Part shown: piece by piece, positions 53,020-63,346 of the stretch
Layout: every line of letters begins with the position of its first letter
Numbering within the stretch: position 1 is the first letter of the stretch
NCBI RefSeq assembly: GCF_028767125.1
Contig: NZ_JAKCWP010000005.1
Location: 186,001 to 250,000 of the forward strand
Origin: Chelativorans sp. YIM 93263
GTDB lineage: Bacteria > Pseudomonadota > Alphaproteobacteria > Rhizobiales > Rhizobiaceae
DNA length: 64,000 nt
Direction of reading: 5' to 3'
Notes under the pieces: model-generated
What the model saw: only the letters and a program-made list of their open reading frames with translations
What the model was told of the DNA's origin: nothing
Database searches by the model: none
Position numbers and translations under genes: made by a program

Positions 53020-53657
53020 TGCCCACACTCGCCCTCGCCGACGCATTGCCCGATTTCGGAGTCGCTAAAGCCCCTGCGGCCCGACCCAATGCCGGAATGA
53101 GCCCTTCTGCCACCTCTCCCGCAACTGCGCCGCAATCTCGTTCAGACGAAAGGGAGGCAAGGAAAGCGGCCGATGCCGTTGCCAAGGCGGAAGCGGAGGT
53201 CGCAGAACGCCTCCAGCACGAGTATGAGGAAAAACTTTCTGCCGAACGCCAGCGCCACAAGCAGGAAATCGAAGAGCTCCAGGAACAGCTCGGAAAGAAT
53301 GCCGCCGAAACGATTGCCGCACGCTTCGCCGGGATGGAGCGGCAGACCATCGATCTGACCAGCGCACTGGTGGCGCGGATTCTTGGCGTGACACTCAGCG
53401 AGGAGCTCCAGAACCGCGCGGTGGAGCACCTTTCACGAATCATCGCCGAGACACTGACGGATCGGGAGGCGGTGCGCATCAGCGTATACGGCACGGGGTT
53501 CCTGTGCGAGCAGCTGCGCACCATGCTTGGCGAACGCTCGGCGCAGGTGGATTTCGTCGAGACGCCAGGTCTTGATCTCTCCATCCATATTGACGAAAGC
53601 ATACTGGAAACACGCTTGACCGAATGGTCTGAGGCGCTTTCCGAGGTCTTGTCCTGA
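53019..53657 (+). CDS. FliH-like flagellar export stator protein
   Basis: 212 residues. A Pro/Ala-rich start is followed by a long coiled coil near 45-105 (RKAADAVAKAEAEVAERLQHEYEEKLSAERQRHKQEIEELQEQLG) and a C-terminal domain with TIDLTSALVARILGVTLSEELQNRAV. That layout is that of FliH/SctL/YscL, the partner of FliI. I found no other FliH candidate in the window, so this probably fills the role. Sequence identity to classical FliH is likely low. It overlaps fliF and motB by one base each. Confidence 0.72.
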   Translation: MPTLALADALPDFGVAKAPAARPNAGMSPSATSPATAPQSRSDEREARKAADAVAKAEAEVAERLQHEYEEKLSAERQRHKQEIEELQEQLGKNAAETIAARFAGMERQTIDLTSALVARILGVTLSEELQNRAVEHLSRIIAETLTDREAVRISVYGTGFLCEQLRTMLGERSAQVDFVETPGLDLSIHIDESILETRLTEWSEALSEVLS

Positions 53658-54898
53658 TGGCGGCAGGCGAGAGTGAACGCGGACCGGAAATCATCATCGT
53701 CCGTCGCGGTGGCGATGATGAGGATGAAGGCCATCACGGCGGCGTGTGGAAAATCGCCTTTGCCGACTTCATGACGGCAATGATGTGCTTTTTTCTGGTG
53801 ATGTGGCTCATCAATGCAGCCAGCGAAGAGACGAGGACCGCGCTTGCCAGTTATTTCAACCCGGTGAAGCTGATAGACCGCAATACCAACAAGAGGGGCC
53901 TGGAGGATTTGGGCTACGGGCCCCAGAGTGCCGCCGAGCCCGAGGAAGCGGAACAAACCACCCATACGCAATCAGGCGCAAGCTACAGGCTTGGAGGCCC
54001 AGCCAGCCTCCGGGACTCCGAAGACATCAACGAAGACCCGGTCTATTCGGACGACAACTTCTTCTCCGATCCCTATGCGGTTCTGGCCGAAATCGCAGCC
54101 GAAACCGACGTCAGACAAAATATTTCATCCAAGGGGGAAGGCGGTGAGCAAACCGCCGGCCCGTCTTCCGGTGCATCCGGCGGTGAAGCTTACCGGGATC
54201 CTTTTGCGCCCGACTTCTGGTCGCAGCAGGTAGCGGAGCCTCAAATCGGCGTACAAGGCGACCCTGACGATGCGCGCGGGGAACCCGCGAGCGCGGCCGA
54301 TACGCGGCTGCCGGATTCTTCCGGGCCGGAAGAGCCCTCGGCAAACACCGACGCTACGGCCGAAGAGCAGGCGTCACTTTCCACTTCGCAGGAACAAGTA
54401 CCCGACCCCCCTGCGGAAAGCGAAACGGCTAGGCCTGAACACGCCAGAGAGGCCGATCAGATTCGCGCGGCTCTTTCCGAGGCTCTTCAAGGTGACAACC
54501 TTGCCGCTGCGGTCAGCGTCACGTCCAGCCAGGACGGCGTTTTGATTTCCATTACCGACGATCTTCAGGAAGGTATGTTTGCCGTCGGCTCCGCCGTACC
54601 GCAGCGTACGCTCGTCCTCGCCATGGAGAAGATCGGGGAAGCCCTCGCCGACCGCCCGGGTGCCCTGCGCATTCACGGCCATACGGATGGCCGGCCATTC
54701 GCAAGTGGCGATTATGATAACTGGCGGCTTTCAACCGCGCGCGCTCACGCGGCCTATTACATGCTCGCGCGTGGCGGCTTGGACGAAGAGCGCATTATTG
54801 AAGTGGCGGGCTTTGCCGACAGGAAGCTCAGGATACCGGACAATCCGCTGGACGATGCCAACCGCCGTATCGAAATCCTTCTGGAGTTGCCGCAATGA
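53657..54898 (+). CDS. motB: Flagellar motor stator protein MotB
   Basis: 413 residues. One span near 32-54 with the essential Asp (IAFADFMTAMMCFFLVMWLINA; Asp near 37). A long acidic, low-complexity linker fills about 90-275. The C-terminal OmpA-like peptidoglycan-binding domain has HGHTDGRPFASGDYDNWRLSTARA and DDANRRIEILLE. It is longer than enteric MotB because of the linker. Separated by over 13 kb from motA, as usual in rhizobia. Confidence 0.94.
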   Translation: MAAGESERGPEIIIVRRGGDDEDEGHHGGVWKIAFADFMTAMMCFFLVMWLINAASEETRTALASYFNPVKLIDRNTNKRGLEDLGYGPQSAAEPEEAEQTTHTQSGASYRLGGPASLRDSEDINEDPVYSDDNFFSDPYAVLAEIAAETDVRQNISSKGEGGEQTAGPSSGASGGEAYRDPFAPDFWSQQVAEPQIGVQGDPDDARGEPASAADTRLPDSSGPEEPSANTDATAEEQASLSTSQEQVPDPPAESETARPEHAREADQIRAALSEALQGDNLAAAVSVTSSQDGVLISITDDLQEGMFAVGSAVPQRTLVLAMEKIGEALADRPGALRIHGHTDGRPFASGDYDNWRLSTARAHAAYYMLARGGLDEERIIEVAGFADRKLRIPDNPLDDANRRIEILLELPQ

Positions 54899-56100
54899 GA
54901 TGGCGGCGCTTCGGCGTGGCAGCTCTTTCAACGGCGATGATGCTGGCGCTATCGCCTGCACATACCGCTGACCTCGAGCCTTATCAAATGATGCGCTCGC
55001 TCCAGGTCGTACAGGATCGGATCGCCAATGGCGATCACGCCTCGATGCCCATGCAGCGTGAGCTTTTGGAGATCATCGATGAGCGCCTTCGCGCCGCCGG
55101 ACCGGAGAGTTTCCAGGAAACGAAGAACGTCAACGCTCTTCTGATCTATGGCGCCAGTGGCGGCAACCCGGCTACGGTGGAGACGGTCTTTTCAAACCTC
55201 GACCTGGAAGGCGAACAGCAATCGCTGGCGCAAGGCATCCTTCACTATGTTCGAGGGAATACCGGGGCGGCGCGGGCGAGACTGTCGCAAATCGATCCCT
55301 TCGCGCTCGACAGGGAGATAGCAGCGCCGATCGCGCTGGTAACCGGGTCCCTGCTTTCGGGGGACCTCCCGGAGAAAGCTCTTCGTCTCTTGGATCAGGC
55401 CCGCCTGCTAAGTCCGGGTACACTGGTGGAGGAAGCCGCGCTAAGGCGCACGATTGCGCTCAGTGCAAGGATCCGCGATCCGGAGCGCTTCGCTCTGGCC
55501 ACGATACAGTATGTAAGCCGCTTCCTGAACTCACCTTACGCCAGCCAATTTGCTCAGGATTTTGTTTCCGCCGTCGCACTCATGCACGATGAGATCGAAT
55601 TCCACCTGATCGAGGAAGTCGCGGACATGATGTCTGACGACCGAGCCTTTGCAATCTATTTGCGCATTGCGCGCCAAAGCGCGATCGACGGCTATGATGA
55701 CCTGCTCGCCTTTGCTTCCGAGAAGGCGACAACCTATGCATCCAGAATACCGGAAGCAGGCGACGACCCGCGAACCGTGCTTTATGCAAACATCGCTTCC
55801 ATTAAGTCGAACAATATAGAAGACGTACGACAAGCCTTGGGCGAGATCGACCCCGGCCGGCTTTCCACCGAGGACAAGAAGCTGCTCGAGGCGGCGCGCC
55901 GAGTAGCCGAAAGCATCATTGCTCCTCCCTCGGCTCAAGTCGTCTTGGCAGATGAGATTGCTGAACGCAAGCAGCCGCCAAACCGGGCAGCGGGGTCCGG
56001 ACCTGAGGACGATACAACATATTTCAGCGAAGCTTACATGGCGGAGACGCAAAGCCGACTGGACGCAGTCGACGCGTTGCTGAAGGAGGACGGTAGATGA
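54895..56100 (+). CDS. motC: Periplasmic motility protein MotC
   Basis: 401 residues with a signal peptide ending near AHTA (residue 24). Mostly helical repeats: GEQQSLAQGILHYVRGNTGAARARLSQIDPFAL and ALRLLDQARLLSPGTLVEEAALRRTIALSARIRDPERFALA. In Sinorhizobium MotC binds the periplasmic part of MotB and is required for rotation. It overlaps motB by four bases and fliK by four. Confidence 0.9.
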   Translation: MRWRRFGVAALSTAMMLALSPAHTADLEPYQMMRSLQVVQDRIANGDHASMPMQRELLEIIDERLRAAGPESFQETKNVNALLIYGASGGNPATVETVFSNLDLEGEQQSLAQGILHYVRGNTGAARARLSQIDPFALDREIAAPIALVTGSLLSGDLPEKALRLLDQARLLSPGTLVEEAALRRTIALSARIRDPERFALATIQYVSRFLNSPYASQFAQDFVSAVALMHDEIEFHLIEEVADMMSDDRAFAIYLRIARQSAIDGYDDLLAFASEKATTYASRIPEAGDDPRTVLYANIASIKSNNIEDVRQALGEIDPGRLSTEDKKLLEAARRVAESIIAPPSAQVVLADEIAERKQPPNRAAGSGPEDDTTYFSEAYMAETQSRLDAVDALLKEDGR

Positions 56101-57416
56101 CGGACGGAATTATAGCAGGCGGGCGTCTATTCCCGGCCGACACCCGAAATCTTGACCCAGCGGGCAAAGACCGCCCTTCCGATCCGTTGGCTTTCAAGAG
56201 TGTCTTGCGGGAAAATGCCACGACCCCGGCAAGGGACGACGAAGCAAACGCGCTCGAGCAGGAAATGAACCAGCGTGGATGGCGGCTGGCCGACCTTCTC
56301 GAGAAGATCACGGTGGCCGAGCATCACGAGGAAGCGGACACGGATCACCACGCGATGTCGCCGAAAGACCCGGAGGGGCAGGTAGGGCAAAACGGAGGAA
56401 CAGAGGAAAAATCGTCCGTTGTTGTGGAGGCCACATCCGAGCTGCGCATTTCAGAGCCGAACAACGTGGAAGAAGACGGACATGAACACGAAGCAGCGTC
56501 CGACAACCTGGCGGAACCGCTATCGATGGCGTCGCGCCCCACCGATATCCACCGTCTTCCGACGGCCCGGATGGACACGGACGTCAGCGCAGTAAAAAAG
56601 GAGAAATCGGGTCTGAGCGAGGTGCTCACCCGCCAGGGCCAAGCTGCACCTGAGCCGGAGATTGCCGCCAAGATTCAGAAGACGAGCTCCTCCGGTACCG
56701 AACACGGCTTACAGCAGACGGCAACCCAGTCCAAAGCACGCGCCGAGTCCTTCCTTTCCGAACAGGGCGACAAGCGCGAGGGGCAGAATCCTGACCGGCA
56801 AAACCACGGTTCTGAGAGCGGAAGAAAGCCCGTCCGCGTAATCACGACACAAACCACGCCGGCGCCGGCGGCATCGGTGGGAGCGCAGCCGTTGCCACCG
56901 AATAGCCCTTTAAGCAGCTCCGTTACTAACGCACTGACGGCTGATCCCGGCTTCGGGACAGCCGCAGCTGAGGCAGCTAAGGCGATAGCCTCGAGCCAAG
57001 GATCTGGTTCGCAAACACTCCACACACTTAAAATTCAACTCCACCCGGTCGAATTGGGCGCGGTCACCGCCAAGCTAAGCGCTTCCGGAGAACAACTTAT
57101 TGTTGAGTTAAGTGTTGAGAGCGCGGAAGCACGGCAGAAGCTGAATGCTGATAGTGAAGCGATGACACGCGCGCTCAGAGGGCTCGGCTACGAGGTCGAC
57201 CGGGTGACAATTCAGCAGACGAGCAATCCCACTCCAACGGCAACGACTCCGGGATCTGCCGGCCGCGATACCGGAGGGTTCTCCGCCGGTAATGACGGTG
57301 GGCGCCAACCTGACGGCAACGCCGGGGGAAAGCAGCAGAACCAGGGGGGAGCCGGACGCGAACGCTCGCAGGAGGACAGTGCAAATGCTCAGGCGCGCAG
57401 CAGTCTGTATATCTAG
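56097..57416 (+). CDS. fliK: Hook-length control protein FliK (formerly MotD in rhizobia)
   Basis: 439 residues: a long hydrophilic, variable region followed by the C-terminal FliK domain near 315-380 (LHTLKIQLHPVELGAVTAKLSASGEQLIVELSVESAEARQKL). The last 55 residues are Gly/Gln/Asn-rich. It measures hook length and triggers FlhB switching. Its end overlaps the muramidase gene by 32 bases. Confidence 0.88.
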   Translation: MTDGIIAGGRLFPADTRNLDPAGKDRPSDPLAFKSVLRENATTPARDDEANALEQEMNQRGWRLADLLEKITVAEHHEEADTDHHAMSPKDPEGQVGQNGGTEEKSSVVVEATSELRISEPNNVEEDGHEHEAASDNLAEPLSMASRPTDIHRLPTARMDTDVSAVKKEKSGLSEVLTRQGQAAPEPEIAAKIQKTSSSGTEHGLQQTATQSKARAESFLSEQGDKREGQNPDRQNHGSESGRKPVRVITTQTTPAPAASVGAQPLPPNSPLSSSVTNALTADPGFGTAAAEAAKAIASSQGSGSQTLHTLKIQLHPVELGAVTAKLSASGEQLIVELSVESAEARQKLNADSEAMTRALRGLGYEVDRVTIQQTSNPTPTATTPGSAGRDTGGFSAGNDGGRQPDGNAGGKQQNQGGAGRERSQEDSANAQARSSLYI

Positions 57417-57936
57417 CCTGCTCCTCTCCTCCACCCTGGCACTCGCCAATCCCTGCGAAGCTGAAATCTTGCGTGCATCCGAAAGATACCGCATCCCGCC
57501 CGGTATTCTCTATGCCGTCGGACTGGCGGAAACCGGGGTAAAAGGCAGTCTCCAACCCTATGCCCTCAACGTCGAGGGCAAGGCCGTCTTTTCCAGCAGC
57601 ACCAACGAGGCGAGAGCCGCCTTTGAAACAGCACGCCGACACGGCGCGAAGCTGATTGACCTGGGCTGCATGCAGATCAATCACTATTACCACGCGGAGC
57701 ATTTTCGCAGCGTCTCGGAGATGCTCGACCCGCGCAGAAATGTCGATTATGCCGCGCGGTTTCTCGTAGAACTCAAGAAGCGTCACAACACCTGGGCAAT
57801 GGCGGTGGCGCGGTATCATGCCGGGCCCAATAACAATCCGGCACAGAAGCGCTACGTGTGTCGGGTTATCGCAAACATGGTGACGACCGGCTTCGGTGAA
57901 TGGACATCGAATGCCCGGCAGTTTTGCTACCACTGA
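57385..57936 (+). CDS. Lytic transglycosylase of the flagellar locus
   Basis: 183 residues from ATG 57385, with AGGAGG eight bases upstream. Signal peptide [19 protein letters not shown] cleaved near residue 21. SLT-type domain with the catalytic Glu49 in [14 protein letters not shown], then [11 protein letters not shown] near 94-104 and [12 protein letters not shown] near 138-149. It should open peptidoglycan for rod passage. The longer frame to 57292 lies inside fliK and is not needed. Confidence 0.92.
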   Translation: MLRRAAVCISSLLLSSTLALANPCEAEILRASERYRIPPGILYAVGLAETGVKGSLQPYALNVEGKAVFSSSTNEARAAFETARRHGAKLIDLGCMQINHYYHAEHFRSVSEMLDPRRNVDYAARFLVELKKRHNTWAMAVARYHAGPNNNPAQKRYVCRVIANMVTTGFGEWTSNARQFCYH

Positions 57937-58061
57937 TTGAAAGTGGCGATATAAAGGCGCCCTCTCCGGAGACTCCTAAAAAATTATTACAAAAATTAAC
58001 GGTTGTCCGTGATTCGCCCGACCGGCTACCCCTTGAACATGAACTGATTCGGGGGGCACCG

Positions 58062-58733
58062 ATGATTGTTGTAGTAGACGAGCGTGAGCTCGTAACTGAG
58101 GGATACAATTCTCTTTTCGGCCGAGAAGGGATTGCGACAGCAAGCTTCGATCCCGGCGAGTTCGGTGAGTGGGTCGAAACGGCTGCGGACGACGATCTGA
58201 ACGCCGTCAGCGCTTTCCTGCTCGGCAAATGTCAATCTCCAGACGCGCCAGCCCGGCGCATCCGCGATCGCTCCAACGCACCGGTCATCGCACTGAGTGA
58301 GCAAAACTCCCTGGAGGATACGCTCCGCCTTTTTGAATCGGGCGTCGACGATGTCGTACGCAAACCCGTTCACGTACGTGAAATCCTGGCGCGCATCACC
58401 GCCATCAGCCGCCGTGCTCAGCAACAGGAACCGACATACACCGAGATCGGGCCGTTGCGCATCTATGCTGACGGGCGCGATCCGGAAATTGACGGCGAGC
58501 CCCTGCCCTTGCCCCGCCGCGAACGACGTATACTCGAGTATCTCGCAAACAATGCCTCGCGCCGGGTGACAAAGACGCAGATCTTCAATGCAATCTACGG
58601 AATCTTCGACGAGGAAGTCGAAGAGAACGTCGTCGAGAGCCACATCAGCAAGCTGCGCAAGAAACTGCGTACCCGGCTCGGCTTCGACCCGATCGATTCC
58701 AAGCGCTATCTCGGTTACCGGCTTACCACTTGA
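58062..58733 (+). CDS. rem: OmpR-type flagellar regulator Rem/FtcR
   Basis: 223 residues from ATG 58062, exactly the length of Sinorhizobium Rem. The receiver-like N-terminus begins [18 protein letters not shown] but is atypical: the usual phosphoacceptor pocket is poorly kept, so it is probably not controlled by phosphorylation. The C-terminal winged helix reads [32 protein letters not shown] near 146-177 and [17 protein letters not shown]. Second-tier activator of the flagellar cascade under VisNR. Confidence 0.93.
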   Translation: MIVVVDERELVTEGYNSLFGREGIATASFDPGEFGEWVETAADDDLNAVSAFLLGKCQSPDAPARRIRDRSNAPVIALSEQNSLEDTLRLFESGVDDVVRKPVHVREILARITAISRRAQQQEPTYTEIGPLRIYADGRDPEIDGEPLPLPRRERRILEYLANNASRRVTKTQIFNAIYGIFDEEVEENVVESHISKLRKKLRTRLGFDPIDSKRYLGYRLTT

Positions 58734-58744
58734 TTCCAAGTGGT
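58725..58744. repeat. Inverted repeat at the rem stop codon
   Basis: ACCACTTG / CAAGTGGT, a perfect 8-base stem with the 4-base loop ATTC, spans the rem stop. No T-run follows. It may attenuate read-through into flgE or be a binding site ahead of the flgE promoter. Confidence 0.4.
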
Positions 58745-58837
58745 GGTGAACTCCGCTGCGGCAGCGGCAGATCAGTTTCGCGCAAGTCCCGGAGACTACC
58801 CTTGCGATAAGACGGCGCGCAAACGAGGAGAATTCCG

Positions 58838-59998
58838 ATGAGCCTTTATGGCATGATGAAAACCGGTGTTTCCGGAATGAACGCCCAAGCGAACCGTTTG
58901 TCGACGGTCTCCGATAACATCGCCAATTCCGGAACGACCGGTTACAAACGTGCCAGTACGGAATTCTCCTCGATGGTCGTCGGCAGCAATTCCGGCTCCT
59001 ACAATTCGGGCGGCGTCACGACGTCGGTACGCTACGCGATTTCCGATCAAGGCCTCCTCAACTACACCACATCCAAGAGCGACCTGGCCATCCAAGGAGA
59101 TGGTTTTTTCGTGGTTCAGGATGCGGGTGGTCAGCCTTACCTCACCCGCGCGGGAGCCTTCGTCCTCAACAGCGAAGGAAACTTGGTCAACTCGGCCGGA
59201 TACCAGCTGATGGGTTACAGCTATGCGAACGGCCAACCTACGCCTGTCGCCAACGGCTATGCCGGGCTCGAGCCGGTGACGATCAATGAGTTGGGAATGG
59301 AAACGGTTCCGTCCACCGCGGGCAGCTTCGCCGGAAACCTACCAGCCAATACAGCTGTCGGCGACACCCGTTCCAAATCGTTATCCTATGTCGACAAGCT
59401 CGGCAATCGGCAGCTGCTGGATGTCGAGTTTACCAAGACTGCCGACAATCAATGGGACGTTTCGGTGGGTGGTCAGGCACCTGTATCGTTCACGTTCGAC
59501 CCGGGCACAGATCAACTTACAGACCAGGCTACCTACACAGTCACGCTCCCGGATAATCAGTCAATCGATATTGATTTCTCAATGAGCCAGATGGGGGACG
59601 AGTTCACGACCCAGGAAGGTGAAATCAACGGAAGCGAGCCAAGCACCATCGACTCGATTCATATCAGCGAAGACGGCATCGTTTCCGCGCAGTACGAAAA
59701 CGGTTCACTTCGCCAGCTTTATCGGGTCCCGCTTGCCAGTGTACCGAGCCCGGATCAGCTTCGGGTGCTGTCGGGCAATATCTTCGCGGAAAGCATTGAT
59801 TCCGGTGATGTCCGCATCGGCTTTGCCGAAGAAGGCGGCAACGGGAAAGTCATCTCCGGTGCTCTGGAAGGCTCCAACGTCGATATCGCAGAGGAACTCA
59901 CCACCATGATCGAGTCCCAGCGTACCTACACGGCCAACTCCAAGTCGTTCCAGACAGGTTCGGAGCTTATGGAATTGCTGGTCAATCTGAAGAGATAG
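58838..59998 (+). CDS. flgE: Flagellar hook protein FlgE
   Basis: 386 residues. N-terminal KTGVSGMNAQANRLSTVSDNIANSGTTGYKRASTEF near 7-42, and the C-terminal EGSNVDIAEELTTMIESQRTYTANSKSFQTGSELMELLVNLKR. The middle includes the two FlgE_D2-like stretches around KSLSYVDKLGNRQLLDVEF. It begins 104 bases after rem, with CGAGGAG as ribosome site. The gap may hold a Rem-dependent promoter. Confidence 0.96.
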   Translation: MSLYGMMKTGVSGMNAQANRLSTVSDNIANSGTTGYKRASTEFSSMVVGSNSGSYNSGGVTTSVRYAISDQGLLNYTTSKSDLAIQGDGFFVVQDAGGQPYLTRAGAFVLNSEGNLVNSAGYQLMGYSYANGQPTPVANGYAGLEPVTINELGMETVPSTAGSFAGNLPANTAVGDTRSKSLSYVDKLGNRQLLDVEFTKTADNQWDVSVGGQAPVSFTFDPGTDQLTDQATYTVTLPDNQSIDIDFSMSQMGDEFTTQEGEINGSEPSTIDSIHISEDGIVSAQYENGSLRQLYRVPLASVPSPDQLRVLSGNIFAESIDSGDVRIGFAEEGGNGKVISGALEGSNVDIAEELTTMIESQRTYTANSKSFQTGSELMELLVNLKR

Positions 59999-60042
59999 AC
60001 GCCACCTGATCGGCGCCCTAACCAGGTATCGGAAGAATAGAG

Positions 60043-61491
60043 ATGTCACTTACGTCCGCGTTGAATATTGCCCAAACGGCCCTGTTCAATTCCTCGCGCC
60101 AGACGAGCGTTGTTTCGCGGAACATCTCTGAAGCGTCCAATCCCGACTACACCCGGCGATCCGCAGTGCTCTCCAGCACCGCACCCGGCGCCCAGATCGT
60201 GGAAATCCGCCGTGCGACCGACCACGCGCTCTTTCGCCAGAATCTGACAGCCATTTCCGACTGGCGGGCGCAGGCAACCATATCGCAGGGGCTCAACAGC
60301 CTCCGCACGCAGGTGAACGGCGTCGACAACGCCAGCGCACCAGGCTCCCTCCTCAGCGAGTTCCAAGAGGAACTGCAGACCTACGCCGGTACGCCGTCCA
60401 ATCGGTCACTGGGCGAGAATGCGGTGGAAGCAGCGCGCAACCTGGTCCGATCGCTCAATAACGGGAACAAGGCGGTCCAGTCGATGCGGGCCGATATCGA
60501 CCGGGAGATCGCCACGTCGGTCGAAGAACTCAATCGGCATCTGGCAGATTTTGAGAAAGCCAACAACGAGATCGTTACGGGCACCCGCGTCGGACGCGAT
60601 GTCTCCGACGCGCTGGATCGGCGTGACGCGCTCTTGAAGAAAATCTCCGAATACGTGCCCGTTAACAACACTGTCCGTTCTGGCAACGATATGATGCTGA
60701 CGACAGCCGGCGGTATCACGCTCTTCGAGACTGTGCCCCGCGCTGTCACTTTCACGCCCGAGAACACCTACCAGGCGGGCATGACAGGCAATGCACTCCA
60801 CATAGATGGAGTTCCGATTACACCCGGCAGCGGCGGAAATACCAACGCCTCCGGCAGCCTGGCCGCAAATCTCCAACTGCGCGATGAAACGACGGTTCGG
60901 ATGCAGAGCCATCTGGACGAAATCGCACGCGGTCTGATCTCGACCTTTGCCGAAACCGACCCCAGCGGCACCCAGCCGAATGCCACAGGCCTGTTCACCT
61001 GGTCTGGCGAACCCGGCCTGCCGGCGGACGGCACGCTGATCAATGGTCTGGCTGGCGAGATCGTGATCAATGACGCCTACATCGATAACCCTCAACTACT
61101 GCGCGATGGCGGCGCTAATGGCGCAGATTACAATCATAATACAACAGGCGCCGCCTCTTATTCCGAACTCCTGAATACCCGTTTGGAAAGCCTCAACAAT
61201 CCGATGCAGTTCGCTGCGGAAGCGGGTCTCAGCACGGATCAGAGCCTTACATCCTTCTCCGCAGAAACGATTTCCTGGCTCGAAGGCCTTCGTCAGGATG
61301 CAAGCAGCGGGGCCCAGGCCAAAGAGGCCTTATCAGCCCACAGTGCAATGGCACTTGGGAACGAAACCGGCGTCAACGTCGACGAGGAGATGGCTCTGCT
61401 GCTGGAACTCGAACGCTCCTATGAAGCATCCGCACGGCTGATGCGTGCCGTCGATGAAATGCTCGGCACATTGATGGAGGCAACACGCTAA
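60043..61491 (+). CDS. flgK: Hook-filament junction protein FlgK
   Basis: 482 residues. N-terminal ALNIAQTALFNSSRQTSVVSRNISEASNPDYTRRS near 5-39. C-terminal ALGNETGVNVDEEMALLLELERSYEASARLMRAVDEMLGTL. Also SDALDRRDALLKKISEYVPV near 189-208. First hook-associated protein. Overlaps flgL by one base. Confidence 0.95.
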   Translation: MSLTSALNIAQTALFNSSRQTSVVSRNISEASNPDYTRRSAVLSSTAPGAQIVEIRRATDHALFRQNLTAISDWRAQATISQGLNSLRTQVNGVDNASAPGSLLSEFQEELQTYAGTPSNRSLGENAVEAARNLVRSLNNGNKAVQSMRADIDREIATSVEELNRHLADFEKANNEIVTGTRVGRDVSDALDRRDALLKKISEYVPVNNTVRSGNDMMLTTAGGITLFETVPRAVTFTPENTYQAGMTGNALHIDGVPITPGSGGNTNASGSLAANLQLRDETTVRMQSHLDEIARGLISTFAETDPSGTQPNATGLFTWSGEPGLPADGTLINGLAGEIVINDAYIDNPQLLRDGGANGADYNHNTTGAASYSELLNTRLESLNNPMQFAAEAGLSTDQSLTSFSAETISWLEGLRQDASSGAQAKEALSAHSAMALGNETGVNVDEEMALLLELERSYEASARLMRAVDEMLGTLMEATR

Positions 61492-62537
61492 TGAAAACCT
61501 CCTTTGTTGCGACCAGCGCACTCTCTCAAAGCATGCGGTACCAGATGATGCGCATGCAGGCCGAACTCGTTCAAGGTCAGAAGGAAATGACCACCGGGCG
61601 CGTGGCCGATCCGGGCGAAGCTCTGGGTGCGCGGGCGGGCACCACGTTCTCGATGACGCGGGAGGTCGAGCGCCTGAAAGGGTTGATCGACTCGAACCAA
61701 TTGGCCGGCAACCGCCTCAGCACCACGCAGAATGCTCTGCAGCAACTAAGCGATATCGGGCAGGATCTGCTGTCCGCCGTGACGGCCGCGACGTCTAATG
61801 CGGATGGGAGTGAAGTCGTCCAGACCAGTGCCCGAACGGCCCTGGAATCCATGACGAGTGTGCTCAACAGCAATTTGAACGGCGAATATCTCTTCGCCGG
61901 GATCAATACCGACGTGAAGCCGCTGAACGACTTCACTGATCCCGCAGCGCCGAACCGTGTGGCGTTTGAGAACGACTTCGCCGGTCACTTCGGCTTTGCG
62001 CCGGACAATGCCAACGCGGCCAATATCACAGTTGCCGACATGGAGGACTACTTCGCCACGGTGCTGGAGCCCTCGTTCATGGGCGCTGATTGGGAGGCGA
62101 ACTGGTCCAACTCCTCGCAGAGCGGAATCAGCAGCCGCATTTCACCTAACGAAACGGCCGAAACCTCGACAACCGCAAACGACGACGCCATGCGCAAGCT
62201 CGCCATGGCCTCGACCGCATTGACCCGCCTGCTCGACGGGCCGTTGGATGACCAGACACGAGAATACGTTTACGAGCAGAGCCTGCAACTCGTGGGTGAA
62301 GCGATTGCGGACGTGGCCTCGATCGAGTCGCGAATCGGTGTTGTCGAAAAGCGCATCATGGACACCAATGAACGGCTTTCCGCCCAGATGGATCTCTCCA
62401 CGTCGTTGGTGAAAGACCTGGAAGGCGTCGACGTCTTGGAGGCATCGACCAAAGTCACCGAGCTTTTGACGCAGATCGAGGCATCCTATGCGCTGACCGC
62501 CCGAATCCAGCAACTCAGCCTTTTACGCTACCTCTAA
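61491..62537 (+). CDS. flgL: Hook-filament junction protein FlgL
   Basis: 348 residues. N-terminal flagellin-like helix SQSMRYQMMRMQAELVQGQKEMTTGRVADPGEALG near 12-46, middle NSNLNGEYLFAGINTDVKPL, and C-terminal TKVTELLTQIEASYALTARIQQLSLLRYL. Second hook-associated protein; flaF follows after 25 bases. Confidence 0.94.
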   Translation: MKTSFVATSALSQSMRYQMMRMQAELVQGQKEMTTGRVADPGEALGARAGTTFSMTREVERLKGLIDSNQLAGNRLSTTQNALQQLSDIGQDLLSAVTAATSNADGSEVVQTSARTALESMTSVLNSNLNGEYLFAGINTDVKPLNDFTDPAAPNRVAFENDFAGHFGFAPDNANAANITVADMEDYFATVLEPSFMGADWEANWSNSSQSGISSRISPNETAETSTTANDDAMRKLAMASTALTRLLDGPLDDQTREYVYEQSLQLVGEAIADVASIESRIGVVEKRIMDTNERLSAQMDLSTSLVKDLEGVDVLEASTKVTELLTQIEASYALTARIQQLSLLRYL

Positions 62538-62562
62538 TCGTCACGGAGCAATCGGGGCATTC

Positions 62563-62910
62563 ATGTATGAGTTTTCCTATAGCGAGATCCAAACCGACTC
62601 CGTTGCCGACGCAAAAGATCGCGAACGGCAATTGCTCACCCATTCCATCGAGCTTCTAACCGCCGCGCGGGACGCCGGTGCGAAATCTCAGGAATCGGTC
62701 GATGCCATTCTTTTCATGAACCGGGTCTGGACGACCTTTGTGGAAGACCTCGGCAGCCCGGAAAACGAACTGCCGAAGGAATTGCGCGCCAACCTGATTT
62801 CCATCGGTCTGTGGCTTCTGCGTGAAGGCGAGGAAGTACGCCAGGGGCGGTCCGGGAATTTCGATGGCCTGATTGAGGTCTCGCAGATTATTCGCGACGG
62901 AATTCGATGA
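62563..62910 (+). CDS. flaF: Flagellin biosynthesis regulator FlaF
   Basis: 115 residues, all helical: [34 protein letters not shown] near 18-51, [17 protein letters not shown] near 85-100. FlaF promotes flagellin translation and secretion in Caulobacter, acting against FlbT. It overlaps flbT by four bases, so the two are made in step. Confidence 0.92.
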   Translation: MYEFSYSEIQTDSVADAKDRERQLLTHSIELLTAARDAGAKSQESVDAILFMNRVWTTFVEDLGSPENELPKELRANLISIGLWLLREGEEVRQGRSGNFDGLIEVSQIIRDGIR

Positions 62911-63344
62911 AGAACACGTTGAAAATCTCATTGAAGGCGAACGAAAAGATCTACGTCAATGGGGCCGTGATAAAGGCCGACCGCAAGGTTTCGCTCGAGT
63001 TTCTGAATGACGTGCAGTTCCTGCTGCAGCATCACGTGCTCCAGCCCGAAGACGCGACAACGCCACTCCGCCAGCTCTATTTCATCGCACAAATCATGTT
63101 GATGAACCCGGATGGAGCCGAAAGGGCGGGCGCCATGTTCCGTAACTCGGTCGCCAAGATGCTCGGCATCTTCAAGAACGAGCGTCTGCGGACCGGCCTC
63201 AAGGACGCCGACGAGCTGGTGTCCAGCGGTCAAGTCTATGAAGCGATGAAGGAAGTTCGAGCGCTTTATCCGCTGGAGGATGAAATCCTCGGCGTATCGG
63301 AAGACCACGTAGAAATGCCGCTTGCCAAAGCCGTAGGAGAATAG
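62907..63344 (+). CDS. flbT: Flagellin mRNA translation repressor FlbT
   Basis: 145 residues. [45 protein letters not shown] at the start is the family marker, then [19 protein letters not shown]. In Caulobacter FlbT binds the flagellin mRNA leader; in Brucella and rhizobia it can act positively. Two hairpins upstream of flagellin in this window are candidate targets. Confidence 0.93.
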   Translation: MKNTLKISLKANEKIYVNGAVIKADRKVSLEFLNDVQFLLQHHVLQPEDATTPLRQLYFIAQIMLMNPDGAERAGAMFRNSVAKMLGIFKNERLRTGLKDADELVSSGQVYEAMKEVRALYPLEDEILGVSEDHVEMPLAKAVGE

Positions 63345-63346
63345 CC

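Noticed and set aside
57900-58061. N-terminal extension of Rem by 54 residues
   Set aside because: ATG 58062 gives the known Rem length of 223 residues and has a G-rich ribosome site; the extension overlaps the muramidase gene end.
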